Source of the DNA: Erythrocercus mccallii
Lineage: Eukaryota > Chordata > Aves > Passeriformes > Dicruridae
DNA length: 64,000 nucleotides
Assembly: GCA_013397435.1 (NCBI GenBank)
Contig: VZRG01002299.1
Location: forward strand, 1-64,000
Direction: 5' to 3'
Position numbers and translations under genes: made by a program. Position 1 is the first letter of the stretch. Each line of letters starts with the position of its first letter. The notes beneath the pieces are model-generated. The model was not told the origin of the DNA, ran no database searches, and saw only the letters and a list, made by a program, of their open reading frames with translations. This document shows positions 15,201 to 25,940 of the stretch, piece by piece.

Positions 15201-18200
15201 AAGACTGGAAGTGGGGAGTACTTTAACGATGTGTGATGAACAGAACCAGGGAATTAATCTGGTTTTAGTAACTGTGCTACAGAAGAGCAAGGGATAAGTG
15301 ATATTAAACCAAATCTTTGTGAGTTATTGTGTTAAAATAATTGCACCGGTACAGTAGACAGAGAGCAGCGATGTAGCATGAAGACAGAAAAACTGCAGCA
15401 GAGGGCAGAAACAGGGAGGCAAAGCACAGAAACCTTCCACTAAGGGATGTGCTCCAACATCCTGGAGAGGGCTCTAATCCTCATAGCCTCTGTGAAAGCC
15501 CTGAAGAGCTTCACTTTTGACAGGAACAACTACCAGAGCACCCCTAAGAGCAGTGTCAGTCCTATTAGGTACAAATGGGTTTCAGTACTATCTGCTCTAT
15601 TGACCAGATATGCTTGCTGATTAGTTCATTTACTCATATTAGTTCATTCAAAGATCCATTTCAGTTTCTCTTCGAAGATAAGTGAAAATCCTCAGCTAAA
15701 ACAAATGAAGATGAAGGCAGAGGAAATTCTAGATAAAGGTAGTCCTGCTTTACTTGGATGGTAAAGATTCATTGCATATACTCATACTATCACTGTCTAC
15801 ACCATAGGGAAGCCATCTATTAAATCAAAATAGTCAGAAAAAAGAATTTCACTGTATTAGGAATGGGAAAATTTCCATGGAAATAGTCAAAGCTGAATCA
15901 TCTGCTGAAACGGAATAAAAATTACAACATCTAGGAACTTAGAAAGGTTCCTGAAGACAAATCAAACTAAAATCTGTTGAAAATAAAAACAGCTGATTAG
16001 AAGCTTTAAAATATATCAACTTCACTTGACACTCAGTTACAAACACCCAGGCAAAACCGAGTGCAAGCAAGAAAAATGAATTGGAAAGAGTATTCAGACT
16101 TAACATAATAAGCCCAAAATATTTTCCATGAAACCAGGGAGACAACCTTTTGCAAGTTTGCAATTGGCTAGGAAGAGTGAACTGAAACAAAAAACTTTAG
16201 CCAAGGGTGTGGAAATCTAGAGAAGAAACTTAAGACATCAGCTACTCTGAAAGCCAGCTGATGGGATCAGTCAGTACTTGGGCAGAACTGGACACCTGCT
16301 TCACCACAGAGTGGAAAAATACTGCCAGAAGTCTAAGCTCAGAGACTTCAGGAGGACTGCCTGCTCAGTGGCCTCCAACACCTACACAATGCTGTCTCTT
16401 CCACGTCACTCTGCATTACATCTAGAAGTCAGATGTTTGAGTGACAGCTTCCAGCACAGAGGTCTGTTAGCTGTGAAGTCAGGGAATAGGATGGACACTA
16501 CTGAAGTTAAGATCTCCCGTCTACCTCATGTTGTCATAAGAAGTGACGACAAGACACTACAATTAAGACAGAAACAAAAACAGTGGTCTCAACTAAAGCA
16601 CATCTTTAAGTGATCTCAGTCACATGCAGGCACATAATTTTCTCTGACCAAATAAGCTTCCTTTTAATTTTAAGTATAAGATTATACCAGAACAGTTCTT
16701 CCGTGTCTGCACATTACCAATGACCTAAACATGAACTCTGCAAATTAAGTATGAAACTACTGGATTCTGACTCTGCTGGCATATACAGATTTACAGAGTG
16801 CTTACTACTTTTTCCAGTAGCTAGGGAATGCAGCACCAATTTGTAAAATCCTAATTAGGTGAAGTTAACATCTAGAATTTCAATATCTGAAGGAGTGCCA
16901 AACCTACATTTTCTGGTATTTGATAATTTAATAGATTCCAACACTTGCTGATTTTACTGCATTTCTCCCCTATGTATAACAACAGCCTCACCCCTCAATC
17001 TCACTACTTTTGTGGTCAGAAAGGGATTTACTACGGAAAGAAGAAAACCTCTGAATGCCACTGCATCCCTCTACCTCCTCCCTATGACCACCCCCAAAAC
17101 ACTACAGCTCCAGTTCATCCAGAGGGCCACCAAGATCCAGTCTGCACTGCTGCACTCGCTGGCTCCAGCCACTCAAGTGTGCTGCTGAGATGCAAGTCCA
17201 TTGCAGCTCCTGCTGCTGCCTTTCTTTTTACTCTCCTAGAGGTAGTACTGGGGAACACTTCCAGGAAAAAGTAGAGATCTTGTTACCACTGACTCATGGA
17301 ATATACATTCCAGAGCAGCACCATTCTGTAGTGCTTTACTGAAAAGAGTGCCAGTTTAGCACATGCTGATCCAAACGAGCTCAACTTAAAGTGAGCAGAA
17401 ACAAACTCAGCACCAAATAAAATATCAGGTCATTTTTCAGTATTTACTAACATAGCAAATAAAAGTCTTTTTCCTATCTATAAGTTTACCTAAGTTTCTT
17501 TTGAAAGTTCTAGTTCTCTGTCATAGCTTTTCTGCTTTGATGTAACTGACACTGCTTTGTCAGAGAGCATCTCCAGATCACAGTTGTTCCAGTTTAGGTT
17601 TCCAATCTGTGGAAAAGAATTGCACCCTGTTCATTTACGAAACAGCGCATACTTATTCAGTGTCTGACTGAGGGTTTCATTCACCATTTAATTTTCTCAT
17701 TAGTATTCCCTGAGCACGTTAAATCCTTTTAGCATTTGTATATATGGGCATGCACCAAAATTGAGAAACTCCATCACCTCCTTAATTTCAACCCATTTTC
17801 CTTTCTGGCTTTCAGCTGATCTACAGAGTTGTTCTCAAGTACTATTAGCTTGTGCACATCATATAGAAATTAACTTAATACCATAGTTCAACTATAGTAA
17901 AACTTCTTGCCCCTTCTGAAACATTAAGTTTCTAGGTGTACTGAGAACGAAATAACAAAAATAAGAAAGATGCAGATAGACAAGAAAGGGTCTAAAGGAA
18001 TGCTGTGATGTTGATTAAAGTACTGAGAACTCAGCCTATGAGGGAAGACTAAAGGATGTTAGGTCCCTTCTCTCTCAAGAACAGAAGACTCAGGGGACCT
18101 TGTCACAGTATTCCCAGACCTTGAGCTACTGCAGGGCAGCTATAAAGAGGACAGAAGTTCTCCTCTCACAAGAAGTCACATGAAGAGAACAAGGGGCAAC

Positions 18201-21200
18201 AGGTGTAAGTTGCACTGGAAAACTTCTCAACACACGATGTTTTTGCAATGAGAACAATCACTTCACCAGGACAGTCTCCCCAGGGACATAGTATAGACCC
18301 CAGCACAGGTGGTTTCCAAAAATTGATTGGAGAGAATGCTGGACAATCTCACCTAGGCTCCCTTTCTCACTTGGATAGGTTGGACCCTATTATCTTTGGA
18401 GAGCCCTTCTAACCTGGGCTGCTCTATGATTGGATTATTCTGAGCCTAAGAACAGCCCAATTGCATCCTGTAGCATGTTGACTCAGACAACACATCCCCT
18501 TTGACCTGTGTGAGTTTTATTGCAGTACAATTATGTTAGCTTTCAGCACAACCTGAAAACTAGTGTCCTAATGGCAAACGCTAAATGAGCCACAATAGTT
18601 CTGTTAGTTTCTCATATCCTTATCACTCTCAGTTTCATGTAATTATTAGGAGAACCCATTAAAAATATGACCTCTTCCTGCAGTGCTTATACTGACCTTT
18701 CCTGTCCACTCTTTATCAAGTTTCCTATTTTACTTAGAACTACTTTATAGCTTACAATATAAGGTTTCAATCTTGCCACATTTAATTTGACAGCTAGAAG
18801 TTATGGATGTACAGATCAGTTGTAAAAAGTTACTTTTGTTAAAAAAAATTAAAGTAGTTTAAACAAATTATGTTGTTGATATACCAGTGAGTTCCATTTT
18901 CCCTTTTTCAGCTCAAATGTAAAATTCTTATTCCCCATCAGCAGGGCCTGAAGCAATTCCCACATTTCATTATTCATCCTATGGCCATTAAATAGCTCAA
19001 ACACCAACAGACAAAACTGTGGGTAAAGCTGTAATCAAGGTTTGAATGATCTTCAAGAATAATGGAAGTAGTAAAACTTCCTAAACTTTATGTCTGAAAA
19101 TACTGACTGACCCTGTCTTCAGTTCTGTTCATAGAGGGGCAGACATTAAAGACCTACGACTAGTGCAATTAAGCTGTTTAAGTTTTCCTTCCAACAGCAA
19201 GATTGCAGGGTTGGTATCTATAACATAAACTACAGAAATAGTCATTCAAGTTTACAACCTTGTTAACATATACAGACACTTCCTAACAAGTCTAAATATT
19301 TCCTCCTCTCAGCAAGGATCTCTCTGTAGTTTACACCCAAAAAACGGATTACAGAAAGTAGATAAGCTTATAAGATAAGCATTAGAAATATCAAGACCAG
19401 TTATACATACTTGATAAAATTAACATGCTTCAACAATGATGCACCATACAACTAAATCTCTTGCAAGGCATTCCTTCTGTTCCTCGAAAATAGATGCATT
19501 ATTGGCAACTTACAGATGGAAAACAAATTCCATTTCTAAAGGAACTGTCAGCCACTGACAGCTGACATCCTTACCCTGCAAAATTGCTAAAATTTGTTCT
19601 AATAAGGTCATATATTCTACAGCAAGGACGGTATTACATACCTTGTGCAAGCATGTTAAACTCCAAAAACAGTGCTATGTGATAAAGCTCCATAGCTTCT
19701 TCAGCCCTAGTCATGTTTAGTTTTCCAGCTACAAGAGCCTGAACTTCACTTAAACTGCCCACAGAAGGACTGGAGTGCAAAACAGAGAGGTCCACCACAT
19801 CTGTATACATACAGTTCAAAATGACCTTAGCGTATTTTTTTGGTATGATAGATTCATCCAATATAATTCTAGTTGGAGTCCGTAGAGTTCGGTCTGTGAT
19901 TTCTTCACCAGTTCGTATCCTCCTCTGCAGCAAGTGCCGGAAAAAGGGAGACCGTGATGAAATAATAGCTTTGTGAGCTCTGAGCTCTTCATCTAGACAG
20001 TTCTGATTTCCACCAAAAGTTTCAACTAAGTCAGAGTTGGATGAAAAGCTAAGAACCACATCGTAGTAGCACATATAATCAAACAGTGCACGCATGTCAA
20101 CATCTAAGGAGTTTGGTGTTCCAAATTCTTCACTAAGCTGCACAAGAATATCAACATTTTGGAATCTCGAATCCTCCATACCAAACTCGCCCGTATAAAG
20201 GTAGTGTAACAAAGCAGAAAACATAGGCATATCTATGCCAGCTGTGTTAATATCCATTATTATTTCTGCCCCATACTCTGGTGAGGAAGAAAGCAGCGTC
20301 TTAAAAAATGGACACCTTGCTGCCAGTATTGCACGATGCACAGGAAAACAAGTTTCTTGAAATATTAAGTCTACATCAGTACAATATTTGTATTGATAAA
20401 GTTCAGCCATGTCTTTTTGTAGCGTCCTGGCTTCTGGTCTTGCCAAATTAGCTTGTAGATAAAGTTCCTTTAAGGCTGAAGTTCCTTCATATTCCTCTAC
20501 TAATGCATTAACATCTCTGACATCCCAGCCTGAGAGGAGCTCACGCATCTGCTTGGCATGGTCAGCAGATCGGCTTGATTTCCGACGCTTAATGAATTTC
20601 TTTTTGAGGGTGGCAAGGCCAGAGGTTTTCTTTTTCTTGTCTTGAGGTTTCTCGTGGCCATGGTCAAGGCTATAGAGCTTTGATTCACAGCCAAAACCTT
20701 GATGAGAGTAGGATGATGTCCCTAAAGGCAAAAAGGAAAATTGAACACATTTATTCTTTAAATTTAAAGGGAAGGTCAATAACATCGAAATACTCCATCA
20801 ATGATTCTGCAAGTTATAGTTTTTCCTTCTCCTCATATCAGATTTCTTTTTGAAACAACTGTGAACCTGACTGAAGCCTTTTCTGGTGGTTAAGAAAAAA
20901 AAAAGTCTTTTATTTGCATCTACAAAGTTTTTAGTTTGCTGGGTTTCAGAGTGTTTTGGCTTGGTTTTTAATTTTTTTTGTTTGGTTAGTTTTTTTTAAA
21001 AATATATTCAATTTTAAGAACAAAGCAGCACTAGTTGATGTAGCTCTACAGCATGAGGTACACTTACCTAAACAGGAAGGTGTTGTACTGCAGTTGTAAC
21101 TGTAATGTTACTGCAGTTGTAACATTGAAAGTGTCATTGTATTAACTTTTTCTAAGCCCAACACCTCAATGAAATACTAGCAATCCCCTCTTCGAAGTGT

Positions 21201-24200
21201 TTTCAAATTCTGTTCTAGCATTAAGCATCATTAAAACAATAGATGCATGCCTGGCATCAGATAGTTATAGTCACAAGAAAAAAAGACAACACAGTACCAG
21301 AACACTCAGGTATTATTTTCACAGCAAATTTAGCATGAAAAGTAAAAATCATGTCATCTGATTATCAAGTAATGCCAAAGTCAAACACATGAAATGGGCT
21401 CATTTCCACAGAACTATAAATACTAATTTGTGCATACACACCATCAAAAAGAATATGGAGAACTCAAGTCTTACTATATTATTAAAGATTTCCTTTGAAC
21501 AGAGCATTATATAAATAAAGTATACATATAACTATTTTTCCTCTCAAAAATAATTTATAGGGAAATTATACTATGAACTAATACTGATAGCAAATCAGTG
21601 AGAAAAAAAGGAATTAGAATCTGCATTTCTACAAGTAATGGAAAACCAAAGTAGTGTTTTAGAAAAAAAATGAGTTAAAAAAATAGCTTTAAGGTGAGAG
21701 TCATGCTTCTGTTTAAGGGTTCTTTTCTAATTTACTTTATTTACAGGGCTTCCACTCTAAGCCAGACACTGAAGAACCTCAGACATGACAAGAAAAAAGT
21801 AAGTACACAAACCCAACTCCCACTGCTGAACTAAAGAAGAATGAGAAGAAAACATTTGCAAATGCTACAGAGATCAGTGACAATCACAGATTCGTCTGAA
21901 ATAGTATTTGTCCATTTTCTGTCAGGAATAGGTCATGTTTCTATTAGTACCCTTGTGCAGCTTTACTACTTGTTGCCTTTTTTTAATCTTCCAAAGCCCA
22001 TCCTAGAACCAGAGCTTTTGGGGCCTTTTACAAGTTCTATCACTGCGATCTCAAAGCTCTACCTGTTTCAGGCAGATCCACTGTCATGCTGTTTTGACAG
22101 TGATGTTATGGGCCAGTCTGACAAAACACAGGGCATTTAGCTATCTTGTGATTTCAAGCATTTCTTGAACTTTGAAAGACACAGGAGTAGTTCAAAGCTG
22201 TATTTGAGACTAAGGCAGCTGTAGTAATCGAACAGTTCTGTAAGTTGTTTTACTGTTTAAGCCACAATATTTAAGTAAACTTACACAGTAGCTTTTATGT
22301 CAAGCTAATCAAAACTCCCACAAATCACACAATGCAGTGATTTTATGATAATTCTGTTAGTAAAAACTTTGACAAGGAGCTTTGCTTTATTTGAGGACAG
22401 ACATCTAACCATTTTATCCAAGTTTAAAATTTGCTTGATCAGGCAACATGTTATGAATCATACTGAAATTTCAAGTGAAAAGAATATCAATTTAAATGAA
22501 AATAACAGTAGTAATGCAAGACAACTTCAACAAAGAGGTTGTGCTGCAAAATCCACCATAAAAATTCCTTCCACATGATATACTAGATATGACAACGGAA
22601 AAGTAGAGATTCAGCCTCCTGCTGATAGAGACAAGCGTAGATTTTCTGCTTCATTTAAAGAGGTACATTTCACAATAAAAGTAAAACTACACTTTGGTCA
22701 CTCTATAATTACAGATCCTGTTTCCAGAGAACATGCCAGCTCATTTCTATTTGAAGTACGTTGGATTGTAATGGCAAATTTGAGTGCAGAACATTCTCTA
22801 ACATTCCACTAAAGAAAAACTAGGACACCGAAAGTCTCAATTTCTTTCTTCCCTGAAGGCTGCTGTGAAGTATTATTTGCACATGAATTGCCACAAAACA
22901 CTAAAATGCCATTCAAACCTTTGTGTACTCTGAGCTACTTACAAGATTTAACTTTGGATGTACTGCAAAAAGTGCTATTAACCCTTACAAAGAGATAAAG
23001 CACTGCTACAAAAGCACCACCACACAACTGCTTTTTGGAAGAAAGAGATGCACCATCATAGCCTCTCTGGGCTCACAACAGCTGGTGGCTCCACATCCCT
23101 CAAAGAAAGAATCTGGAAGAGAACATTTCTGCGCTGCCTGTATTCCTTCATAAGGCAGCAGCATTAAAAGTAGGAAAAAAAATTATTCCTCAGCACTATA
23201 CTAAAAGGCACCAATCTATTAAATGCTGTTCAAAAGCAATTGCTACTTCGTGCCCCTAGACCATACCCAGCTTGAGACAGACAAGTGTTTACGGGAACAG
23301 ATGACTGCCAAGAGGAGCTGCTTGGGAACTTGACAATGAAAAATGGGATCTGTTTAGTCCTTTGCATGCCCACACATTTTAATATCTAATTATAGAGCTC
23401 TATTTAAAAAAGCAAACATCTTGAACAGATGTACCACCCTAGGAAATGGTGTGAAATCCTCCTCCTGAATGCTGCAGACAAAACAGCAAGAAGATGACTA
23501 GTTAAGCTTTTGCTAAAACAAAAGTATTATTTTCCAGTAAGCACACTACACTATTTTTACTGATTTATCTCCTCTTCATAAACTATAAGCAAACTAGGAT
23601 GAAAACAACTAACAATAGGAGCTCACATATGAAACTACTGTGCTTTGCCATATCCATTCTCAGACTTCAGCACTCATCCTACATTTAGCATGAAACACAG
23701 TGTGCTGCTTTAATGGTAAAGTAGCATGTCTAAAACAAGCCTATAGGCCTAAATCCAGTTTCAAGGAATAAGGCAATTAATACATATTATGCAGCTATTA
23801 TAACTCTATCCTTCAGTTCTGCTTTAGAGTAGTAAATAAATCTAATGCCTTCTACATAAAAAAAACCCACAATACAATAAAAAACAAGACACCCCTTCCC
23901 CCCTAAACAAATGAATAGAACCCCACAACACCTAAACCCCAAACACATAAAAGCTGGTACAACATTAAAACATTATTTTGGCAAGTGATGAAAACCTCAG
24001 CTATCAATTTTAGAATACACCTATTTTCTACTGAGAAAGCTACAAAAATGAATCATGTAAACAAAAATCAAAATGAGAAAGAGCCAAATGCCACAAAGTG
24101 GGAAGAAGAGATGTACCCACGTGATGTAGATGTACCCATGTGGAACCCTATAATATCAGGATATTCCAGCAAGAATTTTAACCAGAATGCTCATCTGCCT

Positions 24201-25836
24201 TCCCTAAGATGAGAAGAGCACATGCTTTTAGGTCTTCCTTAAAAAGAGTCTCAGCCACAAATTCCCGTAGGTAACGGGGGTCAGTAAATTTATTGTGATG
24301 TACTAAATAATGGGGTTCTATTTTGAATTTAATAATGAAGAGCATCAACTAAACCTTCCACATATCATGTAGAAAGTTTCCTGGGAATTTAACGAAGCCT
24401 TTGGAAATCTCTTCAAATCTGCTCAAAAGGTCTTTCAGCCTGCAAATCTGCCTGTTTCAAGGCCTCTAAGGGTTTCTCTTCATGTAACATAGCGGCAAAT
24501 TAAAAAACACCAAGACATGTAAGAAAAGCATTTTAGCCACATTTCAGCAAGCATATATGCAGACTGGAGTAAATCTTTCATTAGTTAGCTATGAAATATT
24601 GAAAATACATAAACCCTTGAGGGGAACTTTACAGCATCGATATCCATGATGTTAGGACTAAAAGTTCTTCCTTGACATGCTGTGACAGCACACACATCCT
24701 TAAATGTAACAGTTTGTGGTCTGTCCTTAAGTGAGACCTCAGAGCTAGGAAATGCCATGAAAGCTGAGAAAAAAGAGAAAATTTACAAAGTGAGTCAATT
24801 TTTCCTTGGCTAAGGATATCACCCTGCTTTCAACAGTAATTAAAAAGAGAAGTAACACTGAATATCAATAACTACTTATGCAGTGTTGCAAGCTGAGGCA
24901 TAAAGGAGAAAAGCATTTAAAAACTATTGATGTTATTTACTGCTAAGATCATTCTTCAGGCTGTCAGGGTTGGGGTTTTTTTAAGGAATATTTATCTTCT
25001 CAGAGACTGCCTTCTTTCAGATTCATAACATAGCTGTTTATTATTTATAGTGTGACAGTACTTAGATCTACACTGAGGTCTCTCTAGACTGAAAAACACA
25101 TAAAGGTAATGCCTACCCCAGTTATGACTAGGATGAGAAAATTCTTTCTTAAGGGCACTTCAACACACGTCTCCAGTTAAGATGGTCCTGGCTTGTAAAT
25201 AATAATGTAAGGACAGTAAGTACCCCCATTCTCCATGTTACAGAAACAGGAAAAGGAAGAGAAGCTGTCTTCAAGCCTGTTTGTTACTTTAACAGGTTTA
25301 TTAGTAGAGCTATCCCTTCTAGCAGTAAGGAGGTAATTCCCTTGGACACAATGTCAATACTACAATGAATACTGATAATCAAGGGTTTTACATGCTCTGA
25401 CACAGTTTGACAGAAATTCTGAGGAAGAGCATAAAACCGCACGAGTATTAACTGAAAGCGACTGCTCCTGAACTGCGAAAACTAGCATGCATGCTTTAAT
25501 TATAAAAATCTCCACTTATTTTATTTAAATAACCTAGCAATTGTTTACTGGCAAAAGGCAGATCAACTCATTGCATACATAGGCCAAACAGATGGACAGT
25601 ACCGAATTTCATGCACGATTGAGCTTGAATGGATTCAAACTGGTGACCTAGAAAATAGAAGCTCTCCATAACATTTCTGCAAGCAAATCAAATCCAGTGC
25701 ATACAAAACTCACCAAGTCATTTACGTAAATGACAAGATAATGAAAAGAGTTACCTATGAATGTCTGTTGTGCCTGTGAATTTCCCCCTACCCTTGGGGA
25801 ACACGAGTGAGGGTAGTTAGATGCATTAGCACCCAT
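1..25836 (-). CDS. BTBD7: BTBD7, BTB/POZ and BACK domain protein, coding exons 2-10 (C-terminus missing)
   Basis: The coding sequence is the join, on the minus strand, of 25836-25755, 20721-19642, 10739-10531, 9391-9316, 7065-6905, 6586-6443, 4607-4418, 1078-900 and 266-1. It gives 795 codons without a stop, against about 1130 residues in known BTBD7, so roughly the last 340 lie off the left edge. Visible in order: an N-terminal MGANAS myristoylation-type start; lysine/arginine clusters at about 56-59 and 67-75; a first BTB domain from about 142 (DVDLIF, FPVHRAILAARCPFF); a second from about 247 (AHKAIISSRSPFF); a BACK region around 413-480; and a proline-rich stretch near 756-768. Family knowledge: BTBD7 (cleftin) promotes epithelial cleft formation, raises Snail2 and lowers E-cadherin; CUL3-linked ubiquitination has been proposed. 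All splice sites are GT-AG and all phases agree. I recognise the protein directly, so the identification is firm. Confidence 0.97.
267..899 (-). other. BTBD7: BTBD7 intron 9
   Basis: This 633-bp phase-0 intron lies between exons 9 and 10. It is AT-rich and non-coding, and I see no repeat or RNA gene in it. Confidence 0.9.
900..1078 (-). CDS. BTBD7: BTBD7 exon 9
   Basis: This 179-bp exon starts with two bases completing a split valine codon (acceptor ccctccag) and ends CTGCAG before gtatga. It codes for residues 648-707, including KRLQELRHTEQVQRAYALNC and EFGLSDAAAELLQ. The exon is strongly helical and lies between the BACK region and the proline-rich tail. The phases (1 in, 0 out) match the flanking exons. 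Confidence 0.96.
1079..4417 (-). other. BTBD7: BTBD7 intron 8
   Basis: This 3.3-kb phase-1 intron is AT-rich with scattered short homopolymers. I see no exon, RNA gene or recognisable transposon. A moderately GC-rich patch at about 2570-2720 has no coding potential I can support. Confidence 0.85.
4418..4607 (-). CDS. BTBD7: BTBD7 exon 8
   Basis: This 190-bp exon codes for SVLDEMMVEQTDLVRLRMVR through QTSPPSVIANEIP, residues 585-648. The acceptor is tcgttgcag and the donor is CCCAG then gtaagc, leaving phase 1. It has a higher GC content than the surrounding intron. The first half is a predicted helix and the end is serine/proline-rich. Confidence 0.96.
4608..6442 (-). other. BTBD7: BTBD7 intron 7
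   Basis: This 1.8-kb phase-0 intron contains an ancient interspersed repeat at about 5998-6286 (separate entry). Nothing else in it is recognisable. Confidence 0.85.
5998..6286 (+). repeat. Ancient sauropsid interspersed repeat remnant
   Basis: A GC-rich segment with agctggggagcc-like and ggaaaccag-like blocks passes into an AT-rich tail containing tttcaatttcgacaaaa and ending tttctgaccagttcta. I recall this combination from repeats common in turtle and crocodilian genomes and rare in birds. I cannot assign a family name from sequence alone, so the class (possibly a non-autonomous DNA element) is open. Confidence 0.4.
6443..6586 (-). CDS. BTBD7: BTBD7 exon 7
   Basis: This 144-bp exon is phase 0 at both ends and codes for residues 537-584, from MKRGLISTPPSDMLPTSEGG to RPRLFSPYVEEAK. 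The acceptor is attcttaaag and the donor is AAG then gtaata. An exon that is symmetric in phase could be skipped without a frameshift. The protein match to BTBD7 is unambiguous. Confidence 0.96.
6587..6904 (-). other. BTBD7: BTBD7 intron 6
   Basis: This short 318-bp phase-0 intron is AT-rich. I see nothing of note in it. Confidence 0.88.
6905..7065 (-). CDS. BTBD7: BTBD7 exon 6
   Basis: This 161-bp exon begins with two bases completing the glutamate of REPNLLSG and ends at SEVLSDA before gtaagt. It codes for residues 483-536, including VKRRDLDIEELREILSPLLP. The acceptor is cttcccacag. It continues the helical C-terminal part of the BACK-type region. Confidence 0.96.
7226..7286 (+). repeat. 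CR1 LINE 3' tail fragment
   Basis: The fragment reads cttggtgctatggtctagtt, then a shortened middle, then gattctgtgattct, the octamer-repeat end of avian CR1 elements. The usual ggttggactagatgatc block is deleted. Confidence 0.6.
8776..9153 (-). mobile_element. CR1 LINE fragment, 3' end
   Basis: Read on the plus strand, this is the reverse complement of a CR1 3' region. It has gtcatagaggttgaaaggac at one edge, then the blocks ctgggcaacctgtgccagt, ttgcctctcatcttgtcctg, gatatttataaactcttaag and atcccctctaagccttttct. It is 5' truncated, as is typical for CR1, and well diverged, so it is old. No reverse-transcriptase frame remains. Confidence 0.8.
9316..9391 (-). CDS. BTBD7: BTBD7 exon 5
   Basis: This 76-bp exon codes for ASEQDILKYLIKWGEHQLMK and RIADR, residues 458-483. 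The sequence QDILKYLIKWGEHQ resembles the helical core of BACK domains. The acceptor is ttctacag and the donor is CGGG then gtaagg, phase 1. Confidence 0.96.
9392..10530 (-). other. BTBD7: BTBD7 intron 4
   Basis: This 1.1-kb phase-0 intron is AT-rich. I see no repeat or gene in it. Confidence 0.88.
10531..10739 (-). CDS. BTBD7: BTBD7 exon 4
   Basis: This 209-bp exon starts by completing a split glycine (GCEDIIAESISLDTLIAILK) and ends FYELSKDHLLTAIQSDYLQ before gtaacc. It covers residues 388-457, the first part of the BACK region that follows the second BTB domain. The acceptor is gtttcttag. Phases are 1 in and 0 out. Confidence 0.97.
10740..19641 (-). other. BTBD7: BTBD7 intron 3
   Basis: This 8.9-kb phase-1 intron contains one CR1 element at about 18000-18443. 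Scattered short open frames (for example 16278-16613) have no homology I recognise and no splice context. I see nothing else. Confidence 0.85.
18000..18443 (+). mobile_element. CR1 LINE fragment, 3' end
   Basis: This is a plus-oriented CR1 3' region. It has tcagcctatgagggaagact, later acatgaagagaacaaggggc, gataggttggaccctattat, ctttggagagcccttctaac and ctgctctatgattgg at the end. It is 5' truncated and diverged, with no coding frame left. It sits inside intron 3, antisense to BTBD7. Confidence 0.78.
19642..20721 (-). CDS. BTBD7: BTBD7 exon 3 (both BTB domains)
   Basis: This 1080-bp exon codes for residues 28-388. The acceptor is gcctttag at 20722-20729 and the donor is CACAAG then gtatgt, phase 1 at both ends. 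It contains basic clusters (KKKK at 56-59, KKKFIKRRK at 67-75), BTB domain 1 from about 142 and BTB domain 2 from about 247, and ends LFLEFNMLAQ. The open frame runs on past the acceptor to 20785, but that part is intron: the real N-terminus comes from exon 2. The basic stretch could act as a nuclear localisation signal or, with the myristoyl-type start, as a membrane anchor (inference). Confidence 0.98.
20722..25754 (-). other. BTBD7: BTBD7 intron 2
   Basis: This 5-kb phase-1 intron contains a local duplication at 21087-21123 (actgcagttgtaac twice, 23 bp apart) and an A/C-rich tract at 23857-23949. I see no exon or recognisable transposon. Confidence 0.85.
23857..23949. repeat. A/C-rich low-complexity tract
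   Basis: The plus strand is nearly all A and C, with runs such as aaaaaaaccc and ccccttcccccc. It is simple low-complexity sequence. Confidence 0.6.
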
Positions 25837-25940
25837 TTTCTTCAGTCACTCCAGCATTCCGCCTGCTGGCTCTTCAATGTGTAATCCCATAATCCTTTAT
25901 AAATCTTCAATCCCAGGTCCAGCGTTCTGTTCCTCCATTT
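25755..25940 (-). CDS. BTBD7: BTBD7 exon 2, start codon and end of 5' leader
   Basis: The coding part is 25755-25836. ATG at 25836-25834 opens MGANASNYPHSCSPRVGG, the known BTBD7 N-terminus, and the donor is ATTCATAG then gtaact, leaving phase 1. The start context is GAAAATGG (A at -3, G at +4), which is strong. Upstream, 25837-25940 is untranslated leader with a good acceptor (gtttttgttcttcag) just above 25940. Gly2 and Ser6 fit the MGxxxS N-myristoylation pattern. The leader contains two short upstream ORFs (separate entry). Confidence 0.95.
25846..25938 (-). promoter_or_regulatory. BTBD7: Two upstream ORFs in the exon 2 leader
   Basis: Reading the minus strand, ATG at 25938-25936 gives MEEQNAGPGIEDL and a TAA at 25897. 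A second ATG at 25890-25888 gives MGLHIEEPAGGMLE and a TGA at 25848-25846. Both have G at +4, and both have a purine at -3 (for the first, only if exon 1 ending in GGAG is joined directly). The second stop is 9 nt before the main ATG and in the same frame. Leader ORFs like these usually lower translation of the main frame. That they are translated here is inference. Confidence 0.6.

Noticed and set aside
16278..16613. 111-codon plus-strand open frame in intron 3
   Set aside because: No homology, no splice signals and unremarkable composition; expected by chance in 9 kb of intron.
20722..20785. Apparent N-terminal start (MLLTFPLN...) of the exon 3 open frame
   Set aside because: This is intron 2 sequence upstream of a clear acceptor; the known BTBD7 N-terminus is on exon 2 and joins in phase.
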